Shown here one piece after another: positions 35,123-43,522 of a DNA stretch of 64,000 nt. Every line of letters starts with the position of its first letter. The stretch's first letter is position 1. Origin of the DNA: Pseudoalteromonas rhizosphaerae (GTDB lineage: Bacteria; Pseudomonadota; Gammaproteobacteria; Enterobacterales; Alteromonadaceae); contig NZ_CABVLM010000004.1 of NCBI RefSeq assembly GCF_902498845.1, positions 186,001 through 250,000 of the forward strand, in the 5' to 3' direction. The translations under genes and the position numbers were made by a program. The notes beneath the pieces were generated by a model. It searched no databases, was not told where the DNA came from, and worked only from the letters and a program-made list of their open reading frames with translations.

Positions 35123-36133
35123 ATGTTTTACGATCTTGCTCGCCGTTTTATGTTCACCCGTGATGCGGAATGGGCCCATGAATTTGCACTTCATAACTTG
35201 CGCCGTTTTAACAATACCCCGTTCAGTGCTGCATGGTCGCAATCAGTGGCAGATCGTCCAGTCGAATTTTTAGGTTTACAGTTTAAAAACCCAGTAGGAT
35301 TAGCAGCTGGCCTTGATAAAAATGCAGAATGTATTGATGCGTTTGCAAAGATGGGTTTTGGCTTTATTGAGGTAGGTACTGTGACACCTCGTCCACAAGT
35401 CGGTAATGACAAGCCGCGTATTTTCCGTCTGCCGGAGTCAAATGCAATTATCAATCGTATGGGCTTTAATAATAAAGGTGTTGATAACCTAATTAATAAC
35501 GTTAAGGCTGCTAAATACGACGGCATTCTAGGTATCAATATTGGTAAGAATAAAGATACCCCAAATGAACAAGGTAAAGACGATTACATCCACTGTATGC
35601 GCAAAGTGTTTGAACATGCCTCATATATTACTGTCAATATCTCATCACCAAATACGCCAGGACTTCGCGATCTGCAATATGGTGCTGCACTAGATGATCT
35701 TTTGCAAAGCCTTAAAAATGAGCAGCTTGATTTGATCGCCAAACATAATAAACAAGTGCCAATGCTAGTAAAAATTGCCCCAGATCTTGATGCTGTGCAA
35801 ATAGCTCAAGTTAGTGAATCATTATTAAATAACAACATCGATGGTGTAATAGCGACGAACACTACCTTAGAGCGGGCTGCGGTGCATGGACAACAATATG
35901 CTGATGAAGCCGGAGGCCTGTCAGGTCAGCCAGTACGTGAGCGCTCCACGCATGTAGTGCAAGAATTAAAACGTTTAACCGCAGGTAAGTTGCCGATCAT
36001 TGGAGTGGGCGGAATTGATGATGCAGCCAGTGCGAAAGAAAAATTTTCAGCAGGTGCGGATCTTGTACAGGTATACACTGGATTTATATATAAAGGACCG
36101 CAATTGGTAAAAACGATCCTGCAAGGCTTATAA
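35123..36133 (+). CDS. pyrD: Dihydroorotate dehydrogenase (quinone), class 2
   Basis: A 336-residue flavoenzyme of pyrimidine synthesis that oxidises dihydroorotate with membrane quinone. The N-terminal amphipathic helix ([23 protein letters not shown]), [31 protein letters not shown] with the catalytic serine, and [33 protein letters not shown] are all class 2 features. It begins the pyrD-zapC-rlmKL-uup order that is shared with E. coli. Confidence 0.96.
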   Translation: MFYDLARRFMFTRDAEWAHEFALHNLRRFNNTPFSAAWSQSVADRPVEFLGLQFKNPVGLAAGLDKNAECIDAFAKMGFGFIEVGTVTPRPQVGNDKPRIFRLPESNAIINRMGFNNKGVDNLINNVKAAKYDGILGINIGKNKDTPNEQGKDDYIHCMRKVFEHASYITVNISSPNTPGLRDLQYGAALDDLLQSLKNEQLDLIAKHNKQVPMLVKIAPDLDAVQIAQVSESLLNNNIDGVIATNTTLERAAVHGQQYADEAGGLSGQPVRERSTHVVQELKRLTAGKLPIIGVGGIDDAASAKEKFSAGADLVQVYTGFIYKGPQLVKTILQGL

Positions 36134-36253
36134 GGATCCGTTATTTAAGCTTTTGATCGTTCAATAAATGTTCTAAAGAAATATATATTAATTGGTCAAA
36201 AGCCGCTATACTACAATATTCATAAGATTAATTAGTCGAGGCGTAGGGAACGC

Positions 36254-36784
36254 ATGTTACAAGCATCAAAGCAGTGGAAATGGATTGCTTGTCCAGTAAG
36301 AAATCGTTTATTGATCGATTTAGATCAAGATATGCAGCTGTGCACGCCTTATAAACTACGTCAACTCACCGATGCTATTTTAACCCAACCTAACTTTAGT
36401 TTAGAAGATGCCGCCTTTTATCAGCAGGTTTACCAATATCTTGCTGGATTTAATCTATGGAATGGCGCGCAGCTATGTCAAATTGCGCTCAATGCGACAG
36501 CAGCTAAATTTTATTTAAAGCCAATGCTGGCAAAAAGTTGGTTTTTCGAACCCTACAAAGGCAATGAGCCCAGTATAGAAGCCGTTATAAAATTGCAAAC
36601 TAGCGAACAAAGTGGTGAGTTTTTGATTGTTGACCACTGTAAAGAAGCCTCTTTATGCATTTGTCTATCTGAGCATTTTAAGCTTGATGAAAACTTAAGC
36701 CTTAATCAATTTGAAGCTATTCGTATACTTAACAATCGTGTCCATCCAATTTATAACCACGCACAAAACAGTAAAACAGCCTAA
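36254..36784 (+). CDS. zapC: Cell division protein ZapC
   Basis: A 176-residue cytoplasmic protein that in E. coli bundles FtsZ protofilaments at midcell. It fits E. coli ZapC in length and in segments such as WKWIACPVRNRLLIDLDQDMQ, FSLEDAAFYQQV, LNATAAKFYLKPMLAKSWFFEP and ILNNRVHPIYNH, and it lies at the same place after pyrD. Divergence from E. coli is considerable, so the assignment leans on both similarity and position. Confidence 0.85.
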   Translation: MLQASKQWKWIACPVRNRLLIDLDQDMQLCTPYKLRQLTDAILTQPNFSLEDAAFYQQVYQYLAGFNLWNGAQLCQIALNATAAKFYLKPMLAKSWFFEPYKGNEPSIEAVIKLQTSEQSGEFLIVDHCKEASLCICLSEHFKLDENLSLNQFEAIRILNNRVHPIYNHAQNSKTA

Positions 36785-36834
36785 GCATATTTTTTGTAGT
36801 TCCTTTGTTTATCGCGTGTTTGTCGCCCAACCTA

Positions 36835-36843
36835 TGTTATAAT
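36835..36843 (+). promoter_or_regulatory. Extended -10 promoter of rlmKL
   Basis: TGTTATAAT contains a perfect -10 TATAAT preceded by TGn. No good -35 is visible, as expected for this class. The start would fall near 36850, about 25 bases before the TTG start codon. Confidence 0.6.
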
Positions 36844-36874
36844 CCCGCGCAATTAGCTATTAAGGGTTATTACT

Positions 36875-38992
36875 TTGCATTTTATCGCACTTACTTCTAT
36901 CGGAATCGAAAATTTATTGGTTGATGAACTTACTGACATTGGCGCTACGGTGACCAAACAAACAGTCGGTTCTGTGCGTTTTGACGCCGACACTACATTA
37001 GCACAAAAGGTCTGTTTAATGAGCCGCTTCGCGACACGAGTGCTGATGTTGATCGAAGAGAAGGAGGGCGTTAATAATAAAGAAAGCCTTTACAATTTTG
37101 CTCGCTCACAGCCTTGGCAGGAATGGTTTGGTCCAACGCAAACTTTTGCAGTCGACTTTAATGGTACCAACGACTCACTTAAAAATACCCAGTTCTCAGG
37201 TTTAGTGATCAAAGATGCGATTGTTGATTATTTTAATGATTTATTTGAACAGCGGCCAAATGTTGATAAACAAGATGCCAATGTACGCGTTGTTGCGCGT
37301 TTATCGCGTCAAGGTGTGGCCATGTATATCGATTATTCAGGGCCGCGTTTATCTGAACGTGGTTACCGAGAAGGTCAAGGTAAGGCACCTATTAAAGAGC
37401 ATTTAGCGGCAGCACTGATCAAACGCAGTGGTTGGCTTGATAATGTTCAACAGCCGCTATTTGATCCCTGCTGTGGTGCTGGCACTATTTTGATTGAAGC
37501 TGCTGGCATGGCGCGTAATGAAGCGCCGGGTTTATTCCGTGAGGGATTTGCATTTGAGCGCTTACCAAGTTTCCGTATTGCTAAATACAAAGAGTTAAAA
37601 GAGCAGCTTACAGCACAAATTACAGATCCTAAACTATGGCTTATTGGCCATGACAATGACGCTAATGTACTAAGCAAAGCAGTAGATAATGCTCGTAGAG
37701 CTGATCTAGGCGATGTGATCAAGTTTAAACAAAGCGATGCAACTAAGCTTACTTCAGTGGCGAAATTACCAGGTGTGGTTATTTCAAATTTACCGTATGG
37801 TGAACGTATTGGTTCGATGGCTGAGTTGGTAAGTTTACACAGTGCTTTAGGTACAGGCTTTAAAAAACATTTTAATAACTGGAAACTTGCTCTACTAGGC
37901 ATGGATGAGAGTTTATTTAAATTATTAAAGCTGGTGAAACTCAAGCGTTATAAATTTAAAAATGGTCCACTTGATGTGGTACTTAATTTATATCAACTTG
38001 ATGACAAACAAGTCAGCCAAACAACTGAAGATAAGCCTGCATTGAACTTTGAAGGTTCAATGTCGTTTGCTAATCGGGTTAAAAAGAATAAGCAAGGCTT
38101 GAAAAATTGGCTCAAACAAAATGATGTGCAGGCCTATCGTGTCTACGATGCTGACATCCCTGAATACAATGTAGCTGTTGATATTTATGGTGATTCAGCG
38201 GTAATATTTGAGTACGCTGCGCCGAAAGAAATTGACGATGTAACAGCGCACAAACGTTTACAAGACGTGATTTCGTTAACCTCACAGCAGCTCAATATCG
38301 CACCTGGAAATATTGCTGTAAAAGTACGTAAAAAGCAAAAAGGTGAAGAGCAATACACACCGATGGCTAAGCAAAATCGTACTCAAGTAGTTGAGGAGTT
38401 TGGCGCGAAGTTTAAAGTCAATTTATTTGATTACTTAGATACTGGCTTGTTTTTAGACCACCGTCTTGCTCGTCGTTATATCCAAGAAAATGCCAAAGAT
38501 AAACGCTTCTTGAATTTATTTGCCTACACAGGGACAGCCTCTGTACATGCCGCTCTGGGTGGCGCTAAAGCGATAACCACGGTTGATCTATCGAAAACCT
38601 ATTTAAAATGGGGCCAAGATAACTTTGACCTGAACAATATTAGCAATACTCGTTATCGTTTCGAACAAGCTGATTGTTTGAAGTGGCTTGAGCATGCCAC
38701 AAGCCAATACGATTTGATCTTTTTAGATCCGCCAACGTTTTCAAATTCAAAACGCATGAAAGATGCTTTTGATGTACAAAATGATCATATTAAATTACTG
38801 ACATGGGTCAAAAAAATCCTCAGTCCATCTGGCACGTTGATTTTCTCGAATAATATGCGTGGCTTCACCATGGATGAAGTTGGCTTGATTGGCTTAGGCT
38901 TAAAAGCTGTTAATATTTCAGAGCAGACGATTTCTCCTGACTTTAAACGCAATAAAAAAATACATAATAGCTGGTTGATAACCCATGGCTAA
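36875..38992 (+). CDS. rlmKL: Bifunctional 23S rRNA methyltransferase RlmKL (m2G2445/m7G2069)
   Basis: A 705-residue fusion. The N-terminal THUMP domain and RlmL domain (DPCCGAGTILIEAAG near 194, SNLPYGERIG near 305) methylate G2445. The C-terminal RlmK domain (FLNLFAYTGTASVHAALGGA near 545, LDPPTFSNSKRMKD near 615) methylates G2069. The start codon is TTG at 36875 with AAGGG eight bases upstream; the conserved first strand begins at residue 2. The next gene overlaps its end by eight bases. Confidence 0.95.
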   Translation: MHFIALTSIGIENLLVDELTDIGATVTKQTVGSVRFDADTTLAQKVCLMSRFATRVLMLIEEKEGVNNKESLYNFARSQPWQEWFGPTQTFAVDFNGTNDSLKNTQFSGLVIKDAIVDYFNDLFEQRPNVDKQDANVRVVARLSRQGVAMYIDYSGPRLSERGYREGQGKAPIKEHLAAALIKRSGWLDNVQQPLFDPCCGAGTILIEAAGMARNEAPGLFREGFAFERLPSFRIAKYKELKEQLTAQITDPKLWLIGHDNDANVLSKAVDNARRADLGDVIKFKQSDATKLTSVAKLPGVVISNLPYGERIGSMAELVSLHSALGTGFKKHFNNWKLALLGMDESLFKLLKLVKLKRYKFKNGPLDVVLNLYQLDDKQVSQTTEDKPALNFEGSMSFANRVKKNKQGLKNWLKQNDVQAYRVYDADIPEYNVAVDIYGDSAVIFEYAAPKEIDDVTAHKRLQDVISLTSQQLNIAPGNIAVKVRKKQKGEEQYTPMAKQNRTQVVEEFGAKFKVNLFDYLDTGLFLDHRLARRYIQENAKDKRFLNLFAYTGTASVHAALGGAKAITTVDLSKTYLKWGQDNFDLNNISNTRYRFEQADCLKWLEHATSQYDLIFLDPPTFSNSKRMKDAFDVQNDHIKLLTWVKKILSPSGTLIFSNNMRGFTMDEVGLIGLGLKAVNISEQTISPDFKRNKKIHNSWLITHG

Positions 38993-39221
38993 GTGGATTT
39001 TGTATCATACCGATGGCTGTCATTTATGTGAGCAAGCGCAGAGCTTGATCACGCCGTTGTTGGGTGATGATCTGTTACAGCTTGTTGATATTATGAGTGA
39101 TGAAGAATTAATTACAGAATATCAGACCAGTATACCCGTTTTAAAAAGCGATCAAGGCCCGCAATTATTTTGGCCTTTCACTGCGCAAGATGTGCGTCAG
39201 TTTTTTACGCAAACAGAATAA
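38985..39221 (+). CDS. Glutaredoxin-like family protein
   Basis: A 78-residue thioredoxin-fold protein with the CxxC motif in HTDGCHLCEQAQ (C12 and C15) and the cis-proline in SIPVLKSD. It matches the YfcC-like glutaredoxin family (DUF836), not classical GrxA, and its substrate is unknown. It overlaps the end of rlmKL and is followed by uup after 15 bases, so the three are probably one transcript. Confidence 0.85.
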   Translation: MAKWILYHTDGCHLCEQAQSLITPLLGDDLLQLVDIMSDEELITEYQTSIPVLKSDQGPQLFWPFTAQDVRQFFTQTE

Positions 39222-39236
39222 GAGTAAACAGATAGT

Positions 39237-41156
39237 ATGGATTTAATTAGAATTTCTAAAGCTCAACTCGCGTATGGTACGCATCCACTGTTAGACAACG
39301 CTGATGCCGTCATCGAAACTGGTGAGCGTGTGTGTGTGGTTGGTCGTAATGGTGCGGGTAAATCAACGTTACTAAAAGTCCTTGATGGCCAAGTTATTTT
39401 AGATGATGGTGAAATAAATCAGTTAGGTAGTATTAAAATATCGCGTCTAGAGCAAGATCCACCAAAAGGAGCTAGTGGCTCGGTGTTCGATTATGTTGCT
39501 CAAGGTATGCCTGAGATTGCAAATTTATTAATTGACTTTCATCACGTCAGCACTGAGTTACAAACTGACTGCACAGATAAACTACTTAATAAACTTGAAC
39601 GTTTATCAAATCAACTCGAAGCCGCAGATGGTTGGCGTTTTGATAGTAGAATTCAACTTGTATTAACACAGTTAGAATTAGCACCAGAAGCCAAACTTGA
39701 ATCACTTTCTGGTGGCTGGTTACGCAAAGTTGCCCTTGCACGGGCACTTGTCAGTGAGCCGGATTTATTATTACTTGATGAGCCTACTAACCATTTAGAT
39801 ATGGAAAGTGTGATGTGGCTTGAACAATTCTTAAAAGAGTTTAAAGGCGGTATTGTCTTTATTTCTCATGACCGTGCTTTTATTCGTGCAGTTGCTACGC
39901 GTATTCTTGATTTAGATCGCGGTAAGTTAATTTCATACCCTGGTGATTATGCGACATACCTAGAGCAAAAAGCCCATGATTTAAAAGTAGAAGAAACGCA
40001 AAACGCATTATTTGATAAACGCTTAGCAGAAGAAGAAACGTGGATCCGCCAAGGTGTAAAAGCACGTCGAACGCGTAATGAAGGCCGTGTCCGCGAGCTC
40101 AAACAGCTACGTAATGAACGCAAACAGCGTGTTGATCAAGTGGGTAAAACTGACTTCAACATTGAAACAGCTGACCGTTCAGGTAAATTAGTATTTGAAG
40201 CTAAGCACTTAAATCATGCATTTAATAAAGACAAAGTGATTGCTCAGGATTTCTCAACCCTTGTTATGCGTGGCGATCGTATTGGCTTAGTTGGCCCTAA
40301 TGGTATTGGTAAGACGACTTTATTAAAACTGCTATTTGGTGATATTGAAGCTGATGCAGGGATTGTTAAGCAAGGGGTGAACTTAGAGTTTGCTTACTTT
40401 GATCAATACCGCCAAAAGCTTGATGAAGAAGCCACCGTACAAGATAACGTTGCCGAAGGTAAGCAAGAAGTAATGATGGGCGGACGCTCACGTCATGTAC
40501 TCGGTTATTTACAAGACTTTTTATTCCCACCTGCGCGTGCTCGTACACCAGTTAAAGCACTCTCTGGCGGTGAAAAAAATCGCTTATTATTAGCTAAACT
40601 ATTTTTAAAACCATCAAATATTCTTGTGCTTGATGAGCCAACCAATGATTTAGATATAGAAACCCTTGAGCTGTTAGAGGATATTATTAATCAGTATCAG
40701 GGAACTGTGTTAATTGTAAGCCATGACCGTGAGTTTATTGATAATACCTGTACCAGTGTTTGGGCATTTGAAGGTAATGGGGTAATTACAGATATTGTCG
40801 GTGGTTACAGTGATTATGAAGCCTATGCTAATTATTTAGCACAGGAACAAAAAAAACAGCTAACTACACCTGCTAAAAAAGAAGCAGTCGTTGCACCAGC
40901 TCCTGTGGCTAAAGCAGATAACAAAAGTAATAAACTCTCTTACAAATTAAAACTTGAATTAGAACAATTACCCAGTAAGCTGGAACAACTTGAACAAGCA
41001 TTAGAAGCGCAGCAAGTTGTGGTTAATGACGCTGATTTCTTTAAACAAGATGCCAGTGCGACAACCAAAGAATTGAACCATTTAGCACAACTTGAGTCTG
41101 ACCTTGAAGCCGCTCTGGAGCGCTGGGAAGAACTTGAAGATTTAAAGAATCAGTAG
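39237..41156 (+). CDS. uup: ABC-F ATPase Uup
   Basis: A 639-residue soluble ABC-F protein with two nucleotide-binding domains (Walker A GRNGAGKST near 35 and GPNGIGKTT near 354; signatures LSGGWLRKVALAR and LSGGEKNRLLLAK; Walker B LLLLDEPTNHLD and ILVLDEPTNDLD). A C-terminal coiled coil with Gln/Glu/Lys-rich helices spans about 560-637. ABC-F proteins act on the ribosome; Uup also affects transposon excision and replication fork stability in E. coli. Position after rlmKL is the same as in E. coli. Confidence 0.95.
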   Translation: MDLIRISKAQLAYGTHPLLDNADAVIETGERVCVVGRNGAGKSTLLKVLDGQVILDDGEINQLGSIKISRLEQDPPKGASGSVFDYVAQGMPEIANLLIDFHHVSTELQTDCTDKLLNKLERLSNQLEAADGWRFDSRIQLVLTQLELAPEAKLESLSGGWLRKVALARALVSEPDLLLLDEPTNHLDMESVMWLEQFLKEFKGGIVFISHDRAFIRAVATRILDLDRGKLISYPGDYATYLEQKAHDLKVEETQNALFDKRLAEEETWIRQGVKARRTRNEGRVRELKQLRNERKQRVDQVGKTDFNIETADRSGKLVFEAKHLNHAFNKDKVIAQDFSTLVMRGDRIGLVGPNGIGKTTLLKLLFGDIEADAGIVKQGVNLEFAYFDQYRQKLDEEATVQDNVAEGKQEVMMGGRSRHVLGYLQDFLFPPARARTPVKALSGGEKNRLLLAKLFLKPSNILVLDEPTNDLDIETLELLEDIINQYQGTVLIVSHDREFIDNTCTSVWAFEGNGVITDIVGGYSDYEAYANYLAQEQKKQLTTPAKKEAVVAPAPVAKADNKSNKLSYKLKLELEQLPSKLEQLEQALEAQQVVVNDADFFKQDASATTKELNHLAQLESDLEAALERWEELEDLKNQ

Positions 41157-41167
41157 TAAGGACTAAA

Positions 41168-42901
41168 ATGAAATATAAATTACTCGCGGCTAGTATTCTA
41201 GCTACGATGAGTACATCAGCAATCAGTGCAACATATCAGTTGACAGAGCTGAGTTCTTTAGACGAAGCCAAGCATAATTACGTAAAAGATGTCAGCGAAA
41301 GTGGCAATATAATCGGCGTTGCTAACGGTATTTACAATTTACCTATTGATGTTAGTTATATCGATTTTGGTGATAATGTAATTGAAAGTGCTTACCGTGA
41401 GCGAGAAAAGTATTTTAAGAACATTGATAAAGAAATTACTTTTACGCTTGATGATATTGAAAAAAATAATGCGGCGGCAACTAACCCAGATGCACACAGT
41501 TTTATGCTTTCATTTTTATCAGCACAAGCTAATAACTCAGAATATCAAAAACTGGCAAATATTGTTGGTTACCATGTTTTGAATGGTGAAGCTCAAGAGC
41601 AAGTACTGTTTGATGTTGCATCAGTCGATTATGATGGCCTTACACGATCAGTTAGCAATAACTATAATGCAGTGGCTGAAGACGGTGTTACTGTGGGTTG
41701 GGGCAGTGCACCTTATGAGAAAACTAGCTTTCTTCCTGAGGGTGAAAGTGAAGAAGAAACACGATTCGTGCGTGATTTTATCTCTCGGGGAGTTGTTGTA
41801 TCGCCATCGGGTTTAAATGTGCCGTTAGTGCCTGAGTATGCTGAATTTGGTGGCTTAAGTTCAGCCAACGATATCGTTAAAACAAACACCGGTTATATTG
41901 TCGTTGGGCAAGTATCAACAGGGATCCCAGTTGATAGACAAGAAAATATTGATGATAATTGTGATGGTGAAGATGAACCTGTCAGTGTTTGTATTGAGAA
42001 TTTGTATAGAAGCACATCATCACGATTGTTCGATACCCGTGCAGTTAAGTGGACACTTGATACAAATTTAAACATTACTAAAACTGAACCGCTTGGTTTG
42101 GGTCTTACACCAGAAGATGATGATGGGTTTGCATTTATAAGTAATGCACTTGCTGTTAATAGTAATGGTATTGTTGCCGGTTACTCTGACATTCGTGATA
42201 ATAACAGATCGTCAACAATTAGATCGTTGCCTGTTTATTACAAAGACGGAAACGTTGTTGAAATGCTCAATCAAGAAGATGATTGGACAGGTGGTAAGGC
42301 AGTAGCAATTAATAATAATAATACGATTGTTGGTTATGGAATAAAGAGAATTGATGGCTCAGATCGTCAAAAATTCTTTTATCATGATGTTGCCAGTAAT
42401 AGTACTGTATTCCCAACGGATTTCTTTAATAGCTCCAGCTCAGTTGCCAATGATATTAATGACAATGGTTATATTGTTGGTGAAGGTGAAACTGACCTAT
42501 TTAATGTTGGTGCGCGTCGCCGCGAAGGTTTCCTGTACAAGATTGGTGAAGATGCGATTACAAATATAAATGATCTACTGCCTTGCTACGAAGCAGATGG
42601 TGAAACACGTTATGGTTATGTCGTTTCAGGAGCTAAAGTAATTAACAATAAAAACGAAATTTTTGGTGTTGCTACTAAAACGGTCGAGAAAACTGATTCA
42701 TTAGGCGGTGTTGTACGAGATATCAATGGTGAAATAGAATACGAAAGTATTGTAGTGCCAGTGAAGTTATCTCCTATTAACGGCAGTATTGATAGTTGCT
42801 CAGCTCCTGAAACGGAAACTTATGAACGTCAATCGTCTAGTTTCCCTTGGTATACGTTATTGTTACTACCGTTAGTTGGTCTGCGTCGTATATTACGTTA
42901 A
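41168..42901 (+). CDS. DUF3466 family exported protein with C-terminal anchor
   Basis: A 577-residue exported protein of the DUF3466 family (function unknown), starting 11 bases after uup. A signal peptide cleaves near ISA|TYQ. The body contains repeated segments of the type ALAVNSNGIVAGYSD, AVAINNNNTIVGYG and VANDINDNGYIVGEG, the HAF-like repeats of this family. It ends in SSSFPWYTLLLLPLVGLRRILR, a small-residue patch, a hydrophobic helix and an Arg cluster, like a C-terminal sorting signal but without the Gly-Gly of GlyGly-CTERM proteins. It is likely surface or membrane anchored. Confidence 0.85.
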   Translation: MKYKLLAASILATMSTSAISATYQLTELSSLDEAKHNYVKDVSESGNIIGVANGIYNLPIDVSYIDFGDNVIESAYREREKYFKNIDKEITFTLDDIEKNNAAATNPDAHSFMLSFLSAQANNSEYQKLANIVGYHVLNGEAQEQVLFDVASVDYDGLTRSVSNNYNAVAEDGVTVGWGSAPYEKTSFLPEGESEEETRFVRDFISRGVVVSPSGLNVPLVPEYAEFGGLSSANDIVKTNTGYIVVGQVSTGIPVDRQENIDDNCDGEDEPVSVCIENLYRSTSSRLFDTRAVKWTLDTNLNITKTEPLGLGLTPEDDDGFAFISNALAVNSNGIVAGYSDIRDNNRSSTIRSLPVYYKDGNVVEMLNQEDDWTGGKAVAINNNNTIVGYGIKRIDGSDRQKFFYHDVASNSTVFPTDFFNSSSSVANDINDNGYIVGEGETDLFNVGARRREGFLYKIGEDAITNINDLLPCYEADGETRYGYVVSGAKVINNKNEIFGVATKTVEKTDSLGGVVRDINGEIEYESIVVPVKLSPINGSIDSCSAPETETYERQSSSFPWYTLLLLPLVGLRRILR

Positions 42902-42958
42902 GTATTGAAATTATTGCTAGGTGATCCAGTATTAACGGTCACTTAGTATTAAAATAAA

Positions 42959-42990
42959 AAACCCTGCTTTGCTAAGCAGGGTTTTTTTTG
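42959..42990. terminator. Bidirectional terminator between DUF3466 and DUF2062 genes
   Basis: AACCCTGCTT-TGCT-AAGCAGGGTT with an A-run on one side and eight T on the other; it lies between convergent genes and serves both. Confidence 0.92.
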
Positions 42991-43012
42991 TCTATACTTT
43001 AAATTGAAACAG

Positions 43013-43522
43013 TTATTTTTTATGACGATTTAACCATGCTTTACGCACTGAGCGTCGCCATAGTAAATCAACACCGAAATAGCCTATTATTGAGGCAACA
43101 CAGGCAGAAATAAGCGAGCCAACTAAAAAAGCAGGACCAATGGTGGTTAAGCTTTCCATAAACCACTGCCAACTTGGTTCAAATGCAAAATGTTGCTCCG
43201 GCTGCCCTAACACTAACGTGCCAATTAAATACGAACAATAAAAAATAGGCGGCATGGTTAGCGGGTTGGTGATCCATACTACGGCGACAGAAATAGGTAA
43301 ATTTACTCGTAATGGAATAGCCAACGCAGCAGCAAGCACCATCTGAAAAGGAACAGGGATGAAAGCGAAGAATAAACCGACTGAAAATGCCCCACGAGCT
43401 GAGCGACGATTTAAATGCCATAGATTAGCATCGTGGAGTAAACGACCAAAAATTTTTAAATATTTATGATGTTTAACTTTATTGTGATCGGGTAAAAACC
43501 GTTGGATCGTTTTTTTAGCCAT
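43013..43522 (-). CDS. DUF2062 family membrane protein
   Basis: A 169-residue membrane protein of the DUF2062 family. The signature RRSARGAFSVGLFFAFIPVPFQMVLAAALAIPLRVNLPISVAVVWITNPLTMPPIFY is present, and about three transmembrane helices follow (58-75, 83-105, 130-150). Function is unknown. ATG at 43522 has only a weak ribosome site. Its first 21 bases are also the first bases of the divergent comEC frame if that gene starts at TTG 43502. Confidence 0.88.
   Translation of the reverse strand: MAKKTIQRFLPDHNKVKHHKYLKIFGRLLHDANLWHLNRRSARGAFSVGLFFAFIPVPFQMVLAAALAIPLRVNLPISVAVVWITNPLTMPPIFYCSYLIGTLVLGQPEQHFAFEPSWQWFMESLTTIGPAFLVGSLISACVASIIGYFGVDLLWRRSVRKAWLNRHKK

Noticed and set aside
37447..37944. 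165-residue antisense frame in rlmKL
   Set aside because: Long open frame opposite a well-conserved gene; product lacks known domains and a ribosome site.
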